Assembly: GCA_024274995.1 (NCBI GenBank)
Contig: JAJSAA010000123.1
Coordinates: forward strand, 1-6,955
DNA length: 6,955 nucleotides
Direction of reading: 5' to 3'
From: Deltaproteobacteria bacterium
Lineage (GTDB): Bacteria > Desulfobacterota > Desulfobulbia > Desulfobulbales > VMSU01
Positions 1-5,865 of this stretch are shown here, one piece after another; within the stretch, counting starts at the first letter, position 1; the number at the start of each line of letters is the position of its first letter. Below the pieces are notes generated by a model. That model was not told the origin of the DNA, ran no database searches, and saw only the letters and a program-made list of their open reading frames with translations. The position numbers and the translations under genes are program-made.

Positions 1-62
1 CACCGTCTGATAGCGCCGAATATCGCCTCCAATACAATAGGTTTTCGCTGTCTAACCGGAGG
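1..62. other. Short end region without a supported gene
   Basis: On the minus strand this is the stretch just after the aroB stop. A GGAGG (30-26) could be the ribosome site of a next gene, but no ATG, GTG or TTG follows at normal spacing before the window ends. The GGAGG could also pair with CCTCC (62-58) in a weak five-pair hairpin. No terminator is visible after aroB, so a co-transcribed downstream gene is possible. Confidence 0.3.
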
Positions 63-1139
63 TCAGGAGCACAAAACCTGATCCAGGAGGGCAGGATCAA
101 TATCAGCACTGATTTCCACCTTACCGATGGCAGTGGGAAGAACGAAAAACACCCGCCCTCCCACGGTTTTTTTATCTGATAGCAAATAGCCCCTTAAATG
201 TTTGATCTCGGCTGCGGCAGGTACGCTGACTGGTAGACCGAAATCACTTATCAGCCGAATTACCCGCTGGGCCTCAGAGGCCGCGAATCCCCCCCTGAGT
301 ACGGCCAGCCGACAAGCCGCCGCCATACCGATTGCCACCGCCGAACCATGGGCCAGCTTAAAATCAGAATCCGCCTCCACGGCGTGACCTATTGTATGAC
401 CAAAATTCAAGATCCGGCGTAGATCGGCCTCCCGTTCATCGGCCTCAACCACCGCGGCCTTGATGGCACAGCATGATTCCACCAGCTTTTCAATGGCAGA
501 TCGTTCAAGATCCAAAATATCCAGCCGCCGCTCTGCAAGGAAATCAAAAAAATCACGGTCATAAATAACCCCGTATTTAATAACCTCGGCCAGCCCGTTT
601 AAAAGCTCCGCCGCCGGCAGGGTTTTGAGAACAGTGCTGTCTATAAAGACCGCCCGCGGCTGGTAAAAGGCCCCAATTAAATTTTTGCCCTCGGGTATAT
701 CCACTCCAGTCTTGCCGCCCACCGAGCTGTCCACCTGGGCCAGGAGGGAGGTGGGAACCTGCACAAAGGATACACCACGCATATAGGAGGCCGCGAGAAA
801 GCCGGTAAGATCGCCGGTCACCCCGCCCCCGAGGGCCAGCAAAGCATCGTTCCTGTCCATGCCGAGACGAGCTAAGCGGCTGGCTAACTGCCCCATGAGC
901 GCCAGATTTTTGCTCTCCTCACCCGCCGGAAAGGTTAAGAGCTGTGGGCTATATCCCGCCGCTCTGAGACTTGCCAGCATATCTTCGCCATATATCTCCG
1001 CCACATTGCTGTCTGCCACCACAAAATATCGTTTGGCAAAACCCGCCTCCTTGAGATAGCGGCCAATATCAGCCAGCATATTCTGGGCAATTAGAATATC
1101 ATAGGCCCTGTCGCCAAGACCAACCCGCAAGCTCTTCAT
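63..1139 (-). CDS. aroB: 3-dehydroquinate synthase
   Basis: Second enzyme of the shikimate pathway: converts DAHP to 3-dehydroquinate in the cytoplasm, using NAD and a divalent metal (Zn or Co). Numbered from the Met at 1139 (358 residues, close to the ~360 usual for the family), it has the NAD-binding glycine motif GGGVTGD (104-110), the signature PTSLLAQVDSSVGGKTGV (129-146), and the metal ligands Glu185 (in AEVIKYG), His248 (in NFGHTIGH) and His264 (in LAHGSAVAIGM). A DKK substrate-binding motif lies at 322-324. Two in-frame ATGs occur, at 1145 and 1139. GAGGA at 1146-1150 abuts the first but is 6 bases from the second, so the second is preferred. The gene lies just past the sat terminator with no obvious promoter of its own. 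Identity is certain; the start choice is inferred. Confidence 0.97.
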   Translation of the reverse strand: MKSLRVGLGDRAYDILIAQNMLADIGRYLKEAGFAKRYFVVADSNVAEIYGEDMLASLRAAGYSPQLLTFPAGEESKNLALMGQLASRLARLGMDRNDALLALGGGVTGDLTGFLAASYMRGVSFVQVPTSLLAQVDSSVGGKTGVDIPEGKNLIGAFYQPRAVFIDSTVLKTLPAAELLNGLAEVIKYGVIYDRDFFDFLAERRLDILDLERSAIEKLVESCCAIKAAVVEADEREADLRRILNFGHTIGHAVEADSDFKLAHGSAVAIGMAAACRLAVLRGGFAASEAQRVIRLISDFGLPVSVPAAAEIKHLRGYLLSDKKTVGGRVFFVLPTAIGKVEISADIDPALLDQVLCS

Positions 1140-1145
1140 CTCCAT

Positions 1146-1150
1146 TCCTC
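1146..1150 (-). promoter_or_regulatory. Ribosome binding site that decides the aroB start
   Basis: GAGGA on the minus strand. It touches the ATG at 1145 directly but lies 6 bases before the ATG at 1139. Normal spacing therefore favours the second ATG and a protein two residues shorter. Confidence 0.6.
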
Positions 1151-1167
1151 AATCTTATGTTCAAGCT

Positions 1168-1210
1168 AAAAAAAAAGGGACGCCTCATTCCCAAAAGAAC
1201 GAGACCCCCC
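1168..1210 (-). terminator. Intrinsic terminator after sat
   Basis: On the minus strand, GGGGGGT-CTCGTTC (bases 1210-1197) pairs with GAATGAG-GCGTCCC (1190-1177) around the six-base loop TTTTGG. This gives about 14 base pairs, with one mismatch and a few G-T wobbles. A run of nine T (1176-1168) follows the stem directly, the classic Rho-independent form. It starts about 30 bases after the sat stop codon. The T run ends only 17 bases before the aroB ribosome binding site, so it also bears on aroB expression. Confidence 0.9.
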
Positions 1211-1239
1211 TTTTTCACAAAAAAGCAGTAAGGCAAAAA

Positions 1240-2517
1240 TTACATGGCAGCTCCAGAAGCGGCGCCCTGCATCTTAACCTCAACCTTTTCGGTGAGACCA
1301 GCATAATATTCACGCAGAATATCCAGTACCTCTTCACGACCAAAATGATCCGGAATGTCAGTACCTTCGGACAGAGCCTTACGCAGCTTGGTACCGGAAA
1401 GAACAACCCGGTCTTCCTTCTTGTGCGGGCAGGTACGCAGAGAAGCCATACCATCACACTTAAAGCAGTAGAAAGTCCAATCGATCTTCAGGGGAGCGCA
1501 GAGCAGAGCCTTGCCCTCTTCAGCCGGATGGGGAATCTGGTCAAATATATCCTGAGCCTCAAAGAGGCCGTAGAAGTCACCAACACCAGCGTGATCACGA
1601 CCGATAATCATCTTATTGATACCATAATTCTGCCGGAAGGTAGCATGCAGCAGGGCCTCACGAGGACCAGCATAACGCATATCCAGAGGATAGCCGGCCT
1701 GCACAACATTATCATTAACAAAATAATTATCAACGAGACAATTGATGGCCTTAACCCGAATATCGGCGGGAATATCACCTGGCTTCAGATTACCGATAAG
1801 GGAATGGATCATAACCCCGTCACAAACCTCAACGGCGATCTTACAGAGATACTCGTGGGAACGATGCATGGGATTACGGAGCTGAAGGGCAGCAACATCC
1901 TTCCAACCGCGCTCCTCAAAGATGGCCCTGGTCTCAGTCGGGGTCAGATAAACGCCCTTATACTCGGCGGGATACTCACCCTCGGAAAGTACCTTAACCG
2001 TACCGGCGAGATTAACATCCTTCTGATTCATAACCATGATAACGCCGGGATGATCCTCAGGAGCGATCTTCCAGAAGTTATCCCCCTCTGATTCCTCACC
2101 ACAACCCTTAAATACCTTTTCACATTCCCACTTCTTGTCGGTCTCGCTCATCTCAAACTTCTCGCTGACCTTCATGGTGGCATAGATGATACCCTCATGC
2201 TCCAGAGCAATTTCGTCACCAGTATTGATACCATCGGCATCAGCCTTATCACAATCCAAGGTAACCGGAACCGGCCAGAAAGTGCCATCGGCCGTGGTGA
2301 AATTTTCACAGACGCTCTTCCAGTCAGCCTTAGTCATAAAGCCATCAAGAGGGCTGAAACCGCCAATCCCCATCATTATCAGGTCACCTTTAGCCCGGCT
2401 GCTGATCTGAATCTTCTTCAGACCGGCGGCCTTGGTCTTCTCAGCCTCAAGTTCACTGCCGTGTAACAGACAACATACCAAACCCTTGCCACCGTGTGGC
2501 GCAACTAATTTTGTCAT
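1240..2517 (-). CDS. sat: Sulfate adenylyltransferase (ATP sulfurylase), dissimilatory type
   Basis: Activates sulfate with ATP to adenosine 5'-phosphosulfate (APS) and pyrophosphate, the first cytoplasmic step of sulfate reduction. In sulfur disproportionation it can run in reverse to make ATP. The 425 residues match the length of sulfate-reducer Sat proteins. Visible motifs are QLRNPMHRSHE (212-222, the Q-x-R-N-P-x-H-x-x-H nucleotide/sulfate site), GRDHAG (306-311) and SGTKLR (374-379). Cys351, Cys354, Cys363 and His365 form a cluster resembling the structural zinc site of some bacterial Sat proteins. The tail ends in an Ala/Gly-rich stretch (419-425). The ATG at 2517 has AAGGAGA (2527-2533) 9 bases upstream. 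The frame stays open to a GTG at 2604, but that has no ribosome site and its peptide is unlike Sat. The gene appears monocistronic, with its own leader and a strong terminator. No aprAB or qmo genes are in view. Confidence 0.97.
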   Translation of the reverse strand: MTKLVAPHGGKGLVCCLLHGSELEAEKTKAAGLKKIQISSRAKGDLIMMGIGGFSPLDGFMTKADWKSVCENFTTADGTFWPVPVTLDCDKADADGINTGDEIALEHEGIIYATMKVSEKFEMSETDKKWECEKVFKGCGEESEGDNFWKIAPEDHPGVIMVMNQKDVNLAGTVKVLSEGEYPAEYKGVYLTPTETRAIFEERGWKDVAALQLRNPMHRSHEYLCKIAVEVCDGVMIHSLIGNLKPGDIPADIRVKAINCLVDNYFVNDNVVQAGYPLDMRYAGPREALLHATFRQNYGINKMIIGRDHAGVGDFYGLFEAQDIFDQIPHPAEEGKALLCAPLKIDWTFYCFKCDGMASLRTCPHKKEDRVVLSGTKLRKALSEGTDIPDHFGREEVLDILREYYAGLTEKVEVKMQGAASGAAM

Positions 2518-2526
2518 TTGCTTCTG

Positions 2527-2533
2527 TCTCCTT
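2527..2533 (-). promoter_or_regulatory. Ribosome binding site of sat
   Basis: AAGGAGA, an almost full Shine-Dalgarno match, 9 bases before the ATG at 2517. It fixes the sat start against the longer open frame beginning at the GTG at 2604. A 10-base AT palindrome, ATAAATTTAT (2537-2546), lies just upstream; its role, if any, is unknown. Confidence 0.75.
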
Positions 2534-2622
2534 TGGATAAATTTATTAAACAAAACAGGACTATAATATAACCAAAAAACTTTGAGCCCATTTTTGGGTT
2601 TCACACCATATATGAGAGAATG

Positions 2623-2651
2623 AACTTATTAACGCCATGATGAATTGTCAA
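2623..2651 (-). promoter_or_regulatory. Candidate sigma-70-type promoter of sat
   Basis: A perfect TTGACA -35 box lies at 2651-2646. With a 17-base spacer the -10 hexamer is TAAGTT (2628-2623), only 3 of 6 matches; TAATAA lies 14 bases from the -35 box. Transcription from here would give a leader of about 100 bases, which includes a small CCCA-AAAA-TGGG inverted repeat (2588-2599) followed by a T run. The position between the flagellar operon and sat makes a promoter necessary. The exact -10 is uncertain, and an AT-rich TATATTATA stretch at 2562-2570 is an alternative. Confidence 0.45.
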
Positions 2652-2664
2652 GCAAAAAAAGGCA

Positions 2665-2704
2665 GGGGGCCCTAAAAAAGGGTTTGGACTAAAGGGGGAA
2701 GGGG
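2665..2704 (+). other. G-rich tract with possible G-quadruplex
   Basis: The plus strand (template for sat) carries four G runs of five, three, five and four bases, separated by gaps of 10, 11 and 2 bases, just upstream of the candidate sat -35 box. Two of the gaps are longer than the classic limit of seven, so folding is possible but not assured. On the minus strand the tract is a run of C and T, with no partner arm for a strong hairpin. Confidence 0.3.
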
Positions 2705-2734
2705 AAAAATAAGACGCAAAAATATTATTGCGCT

Positions 2735-2750
2735 GCAGGATAAATCCTGC
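2735..2750 (-). terminator. Possible terminator after flaG
   Basis: A perfect inverted repeat, GCAGGA-TTTA-TCCTGC, forms a six-pair stem with a four-base loop, about 45 bases after the flaG stop. On the minus strand it is followed after several bases by an AT-rich stretch containing TATTTTT (2723-2717), so the T run is not directly against the stem. A weaker CGCAA/TTGCG repeat overlaps this AT stretch. The position suits the end of the fliD-flaG operon; the form is imperfect. Confidence 0.4.
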
Positions 2751-2795
2751 CCGGAGAAAATAAGGGCTTAAAAATAATTTATGAACAAAAATTTA

Positions 2796-3221
2796 TCAGG
2801 CGTTTTTGTCGAACAGCAAGCCGGCCAGTTCATCGAGTTTCATACGTAATTCTATAACAGCCTTGGAAGGAATCTGCCTGACCAATTTATTGCTTCGTTT
2901 ATCCCTGATCTGGACAACAATGGTACCATCGTCCGGCTGTTCATGCAGGCCAAGACTCAGATTACCACCAATGTCATCTAAACGTTTCTGAGCCACATCG
3001 ACTGAATTGCGCAACTCGGCCTTACTCATCTTCGCGGACTGGGCACTACCATCACCCTGTTTACGCTCACCATGCAAAGCCTTATCATTTAACGACCCGG
3101 CCGGAGATTCGCCATTCTTCTTTACCGGCTCCACCGGTGGTTTCGTTTTGTCTTCACGTTCAACCGCCGGAACTACAGGTACTCCATAAGCCTTAACATC
3201 GGCATTTACGTTAACATCCAT
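2796..3221 (-). CDS. flaG: FlaG family flagellar protein
   Basis: Small protein of the FlaG family, linked in other bacteria to control of flagellar filament length; its molecular action is poorly known. The last ~40 residues carry the family core: VVQIRDKRSNKLVRQIP (102-118, counted from the Met at 3221), followed by an amphipathic helix with LDELAGLLFD near the C-terminus. The first ~65 residues are rich in Lys, Pro, Glu and Gly and look disordered, as is common in the family. There is no signal peptide or membrane segment. Two ATGs are possible: that at 3227 is only 3 bases from GGAGG (3231-3235), that at 3221 is 9 bases away, so the latter (141 residues) is preferred. It is the last gene of the fliD-fliS-FliT-like operon, 43-49 bases after its neighbour. 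In many bacteria flaG instead precedes fliD. Confidence 0.88.
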   Translation of the reverse strand: MDVNVNADVKAYGVPVVPAVEREDKTKPPVEPVKKNGESPAGSLNDKALHGERKQGDGSAQSAKMSKAELRNSVDVAQKRLDDIGGNLSLGLHEQPDDGTIVVQIRDKRSNKLVRQIPSKAVIELRMKLDELAGLLFDKNA

Positions 3222-3230
3222 AGCCATCTA

Positions 3231-3235
3231 CCTCC
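3231..3235 (-). promoter_or_regulatory. Ribosome binding site of flaG
   Basis: GGAGG on the minus strand, 3 bases before the ATG at 3227 and 9 bases before the ATG at 3221. Spacing favours the second start. Confidence 0.6.
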
Positions 3236-3270
3236 ATTTTATTTTTTCAAGGATAAATTCGTCCATGAAC

Positions 3271-3660
3271 TTACCCACTGCGGCTCAAAAACCCCACTGA
3301 CCGCTGAGCAGTCAGGTTACCATAACCGCGCAAAGCCGATCTCCCCCGGCGCAGACGAGGTAAACTCAGGGCCAGCTCCTTATGCCGCCGACTGCCAAGA
3401 GCAGCTATTTCATCCGCCTGGCTGACGGCCAGCATTATCAAGACCTCCAGCGGTTCTCTAACCGCGGGCGACATCATTTTTGGGTCAAGAGCGATCATCA
3501 AACGTTTGAAAATGGCCTGGAAGCGGCTCATTTCCAAAGGCCAATCCAGGAGAGACTCGTAGTCACGATCTTTCAGGGCCGTTATATAATCACGCTGGCG
3601 GCCGATGAATTGCTCCAGAGCCTCCATGACGGCTACAACCTCTTTACCCCGCTCTGCCAA
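3271..3660 (-). CDS. Putative FliT/FlgN-like flagellar export chaperone
   Basis: A 129-residue protein that by position (directly after fliS) and build (short, mostly helical, charged) is probably a FliT- or FlgN-like chaperone, which would hold FliD or hook-filament junction proteins for export. Sequence support is modest. Residues 5-58 and 64-100 look like long amphipathic helices. The C-terminus has a basic RLRRGRSALRGYG stretch (102-114), the kind of basic-Tyr segment often seen at the end of FlgN/FliT-like proteins in this group. I chose the TTG at 3660 because a strong GGGGGAGG lies six bases upstream. The frame is open upstream to beyond 3765, but that part overlaps the fliS end and reads as unlikely protein. 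The ATG at 3627 is an alternative with a poorer ribosome site (118 residues). The gap to the fliS stop is 34 bases. Function is inferred from context. Confidence 0.7.
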   Translation of the reverse strand: MAERGKEVVAVMEALEQFIGRQRDYITALKDRDYESLLDWPLEMSRFQAIFKRLMIALDPKMMSPAVREPLEVLIMLAVSQADEIAALGSRRHKELALSLPRLRRGRSALRGYGNLTAQRSVGFLSRSG

Positions 3661-3666
3661 TATAAT

Positions 3667-3674
3667 CCTCCCCC
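3667..3674 (-). promoter_or_regulatory. Ribosome binding site that supports a TTG start
   Basis: GGGGGAGG on the minus strand ends six bases before the TTG at 3660. It lies in the 34-base gap after the fliS stop. The ATG at 3627 has only a weak GAGG 11 bases away, so this site favours the TTG. Confidence 0.6.
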
Positions 3675-3694
3675 ACGCTCCGGTACATGAAATT

Positions 3695-4237
3695 TCAGAT
3701 GGAAACCGAGAGATTAGCCAAGGCGGCCTGGCCGTACTGACGACCGCCATAGCCTCGAGCGGCAACCATTTTCTCTTTGGCGACCTGGGGGGGGGCTGGC
3801 GGGCATTGTTTGTGATTTTCGACCTCCCTTATACTGCGGCCCCCCTCCTTCTCCAATCCCGCCTCCACCATGGCAGTCTCGGCCCAAATATCCTTCAAAC
3901 GGTTAACATAACGGCTTGTAGTCCGTATCACCTCAATGTCATTGGTAACCGCGGCCTTTGGCAGCTCCGTCAGGATTGAGGAATACAAGCCCCGCAGGAA
4001 TCCTGCCGCCTCTGATTCATCGTCATCACGAATCGAGGCATAAAGTTCAGTAACCAGAGCAATGGCCCGACCAAGATTCTCACCCCGGCCCTTGGCATCA
4101 TCCTTCAACATGGCATTTCCGGCCAGCTCAAGATGCACCAACAACCGTTCATACATCAGGTGAATCAGTTTCACCGGATGTATCGTACTCAGAGCCTCGG
4201 TCTGCTGATAGGCATTACGCACCTTATCTGTCTTCAT
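3695..4237 (-). CDS. fliS: Flagellin export chaperone FliS, with C-terminal extension
   Basis: Cytoplasmic chaperone that binds the C-terminal helix of flagellin, prevents its early polymerisation and helps deliver it to the flagellar export gate. Residues 1-125 show the family pattern: conserved Tyr10, HPVKLIHLMYERLL (20-33), an Ala-rich second helix with AGNAM (39-43), LYASIRDDDESEAAGFLRGL (65-84), and the final VNRLKDIW (111-118). Typical FliS proteins have about 125-150 residues; this one has 180. The extra ~55 residues contain a charged part, a Cys-Pro-Pro-Ala-Pro-Pro segment (145-150) and a Gly/Tyr-rich end, YGGRQYGQAALANLSVSI. Codons 148-151 lie in a run of nine C (3787-3795). The ATG at 4237 has AGGAG (4243-4247) five bases upstream. 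It follows fliD after 68 bases and is probably co-transcribed with it. Confidence 0.93.
   Translation of the reverse strand: MKTDKVRNAYQQTEALSTIHPVKLIHLMYERLLVHLELAGNAMLKDDAKGRGENLGRAIALVTELYASIRDDDESEAAGFLRGLYSSILTELPKAAVTNDIEVIRTTSRYVNRLKDIWAETAMVEAGLEKEGGRSIREVENHKQCPPAPPQVAKEKMVAARGYGGRQYGQAALANLSVSI
3787..3795 (-). repeat. Run of nine C inside fliS
   Basis: Nine consecutive G on the plus strand (C on the coding strand) span fliS codons 148-151 (Ala-Pro-Pro-Gln). Such runs are prone to slippage in replication and to sequencing errors. With eight C the frame would run without a stop into the FliT-like frame and end at 3271. With ten C it would meet a stop about 23 codons later. Confidence 0.9.
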
Positions 4238-4305
4238 ATATTCTCCTCATGTGTTATAGCGCAAATCTCAAATAGGCTGCACTCTTCCCCTGACAGGGAC
4301 TGTAT

Positions 4306-5715
4306 CTATGAACTGCTGCTCCCTGTCCCGCTCCAACCCTGGCTCAGGCTGTTGAATTGACCGGTGAGAAAGCTCGACATATTTGACATTTGACTCATAA
4401 ACTGATCCAAGGCGACAAACTGTTTGGTAAGCTCAGCATATTTTTTATCGAGCCGACTGTTATCTTCACTAATCTGAGTCTTCAGGTCATCAATACGGCT
4501 CTGGCCTGCCGTCTTCTCGCCAGCCACCGCCCCCTTGTTGCCGGTCATGGTTCGCAGACGATCATTAACTTTATCGGCAAAACCGGTTATTCCCTTCGCT
4601 GAATCACCAAGGAAGAAAGACTTTATTTCATCCGGATCGGCACTTATTGCGGCACTCAAAACGCTGTCATCAATAGTTATAGAACCATCGCGGTTAAAAG
4701 CCATTCCCAGATCAAACAGGTTTTTAATCGTTCCAGTGCTGTCCGCCTTATTGCCGGAGGTCATTAAGCCCTCCAACTCACTCGGCAGATCTCTCAGGGT
4801 GGTGCCAGCCAAAATACCAAATTCCTTGGTCTTGGAATCGTAAGCGCTCTTGGTGCTCACCTCCTGCACCACATCGTTATAGGCCGTGATCAGAGACTTG
4901 ATATTAGCATTCAAGCCATCGGTATCACTAGCCACCGTCAAAGTGGCCGTAGCAGTACTTTTAAGGGTGAAAGAAACACCGGCAATAACATCATCAATAG
5001 TATTTTTCTGGCGCTGATAGGCAACACCGTCCACAGTAAACTGGGCATCAAGAGAGTTGGCTGCCGTTTGAGAGCTGTCCTCGGCAAGAGGCGCATCCGG
5101 CAGCTGCTGGAGAATACTGATCCGGTTATCCTCACCAGTACCATTGGACTGCAACACCAATTTATAGGGATTGGCAGGATCTAAACCGTCGTTGACGATG
5201 GAGGCGGTAATCCCCGGATTATCGGTGGCATTATTTATATTATCGACTAACTGGCTAAGAGTGGTGCCGCTGGTAACGGCAAGTGACATCTCAGTGGCCG
5301 GAACAGTATTACCAAGCTGAACGGTGAAAGTGGCATCGGCAGAGGCAATACTGGCATCCTCGCTGGCAAAACCGCTGCTGGAGGTCCAAAGGCTCTGTTT
5401 GGCGAGATTAGACACCACCAGCGTACTGGCCTTAACTGCGGTTCCTTCCACGACGGTGGCGCTAATCGCGCTGTCGTCAGAGCTGGTAATGGTTCGGCTA
5501 AGATAGGTCCCGGAAAGGGAGAGGGTTAAGGCTGAAGACTTTAAGGTAATCAGCTTATTATTAACTACGGTGAATTCGTTAAGCTGAGTGTTCAGGCCGG
5601 TAATTTTATCGCTCTTACGATCAATAACCTTCTGATCTACGGCCCGCAGCTGATCCAATATACTCTGTAACTGCAACCCGGAACCTACGCCCAAGGTACT
5701 GATTGAACCAGCCAT
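4306..5715 (-). CDS. fliD: Flagellar filament cap protein FliD (hook-associated protein 2)
   Basis: Exported through the flagellar type III apparatus and assembled as the cap at the filament tip, where it directs flagellin folding and insertion. The 469 residues are normal for FliD. The N-terminal D0 segment begins with MAGSISTLGVGSGLQLQSIL (1-20), with the common LG-x-GSGL motif. The FliD N-terminal domain runs to about residue 105, a variable Ser/Thr-rich middle follows, then the C-terminal domain with NTIDDVIAGVSFTLK (238-252), LITAYNDVV (275-283) and GMAFNRDGSITIDD (337-350). The terminal helices (403-455) include FVALDQFMSQMSNMSSFLTG. No cysteine is present, as usual for filament proteins. 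The ATG at 5715 has AGGAG (5723-5727) seven bases upstream. The frame stays open to a TTG at 5850, but that stretch contains the promoter and cannot be coding. It is first in the fliD-fliS-FliT-like-flaG operon. Confidence 0.96.
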   Translation of the reverse strand: MAGSISTLGVGSGLQLQSILDQLRAVDQKVIDRKSDKITGLNTQLNEFTVVNNKLITLKSSALTLSLSGTYLSRTITSSDDSAISATVVEGTAVKASTLVVSNLAKQSLWTSSSGFASEDASIASADATFTVQLGNTVPATEMSLAVTSGTTLSQLVDNINNATDNPGITASIVNDGLDPANPYKLVLQSNGTGEDNRISILQQLPDAPLAEDSSQTAANSLDAQFTVDGVAYQRQKNTIDDVIAGVSFTLKSTATATLTVASDTDGLNANIKSLITAYNDVVQEVSTKSAYDSKTKEFGILAGTTLRDLPSELEGLMTSGNKADSTGTIKNLFDLGMAFNRDGSITIDDSVLSAAISADPDEIKSFFLGDSAKGITGFADKVNDRLRTMTGNKGAVAGEKTAGQSRIDDLKTQISEDNSRLDKKYAELTKQFVALDQFMSQMSNMSSFLTGQFNSLSQGWSGTGSSSS

Positions 5716-5734
5716 TGTCTTTCTCCTGAAGAAG

Positions 5735-5755
5735 GCCCTAATGAAAACAGAGGGC
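5735..5755 (-). promoter_or_regulatory. Small hairpin in the fliD leader
   Basis: GCCCT (5755-5751) and AGGGC (5739-5735) form a five-pair stem with an eleven-base loop. It ends seven bases before the fliD ribosome binding site, within the mRNA expected from the sigma-28 promoter. It has no T run, so it is not a terminator; an effect on translation or stability is only possible. Confidence 0.3.
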
Positions 5756-5782
5756 TTAAAATAAATTTTAACTTCAGGCCAC

Positions 5783-5810
5783 TTATCGGCAGGGATTAGA
5801 GTGGACTTTA
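5783..5810 (-). promoter_or_regulatory. Sigma-28 (FliA) promoter of the fliD operon
   Basis: TAAA (5810-5807, followed by G) and a perfect GCCGATAA (5790-5783) are separated by 16 bases. The E. coli FliA consensus is TAAA, 15 bases, GCCGATAA, so the only departure is one extra spacer base. The start of transcription would fall near 5776, giving a leader of about 60 bases before the fliD ATG. It lies in the only sizeable gap upstream of the flagellar genes, so fliD, fliS, the FliT-like gene and flaG are probably late, FliA-dependent genes. Confidence 0.85.
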
Positions 5811-5865
5811 ATATTTTTTCGGACAGACCACCATGAGCCGCAACAAACAAAGAGAAAGAACCACC

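Noticed and set aside
1152..1157. TAAGAT as a possible -10 box for aroB
   Set aside because: There is no -35 box 16-18 bases upstream (the position falls in the terminator) and the transcript would start at or beyond the aroB start codon.
1345..2091. A 248-codon open frame on the plus strand inside sat
   Set aside because: It lies wholly antisense to a certain sat gene, resembles no known protein, and is explained by the strong codon preference of sat, which keeps the opposite strand free of stops.
3382..3690. A 102-codon plus-strand open frame opposite the FliT-like gene
   Set aside because: It is antisense to a gene supported by operon position and ribosome site, and the translated peptide has no recognisable features.
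4286..4299. Small inverted repeat between fliD and fliS (CCCT-GTC-AGGG on the minus strand)
   Set aside because: Only four pairs and no T run follow, so it does not look like a terminator; fliD and fliS are likely on one transcript.
5716..5850. Upstream in-frame extension of fliD starting at a TTG
   Set aside because: The extension contains the sigma-28 promoter, its peptide is unlike FliD, and the ATG at 5715 has a good ribosome site and the conserved FliD N-terminus.
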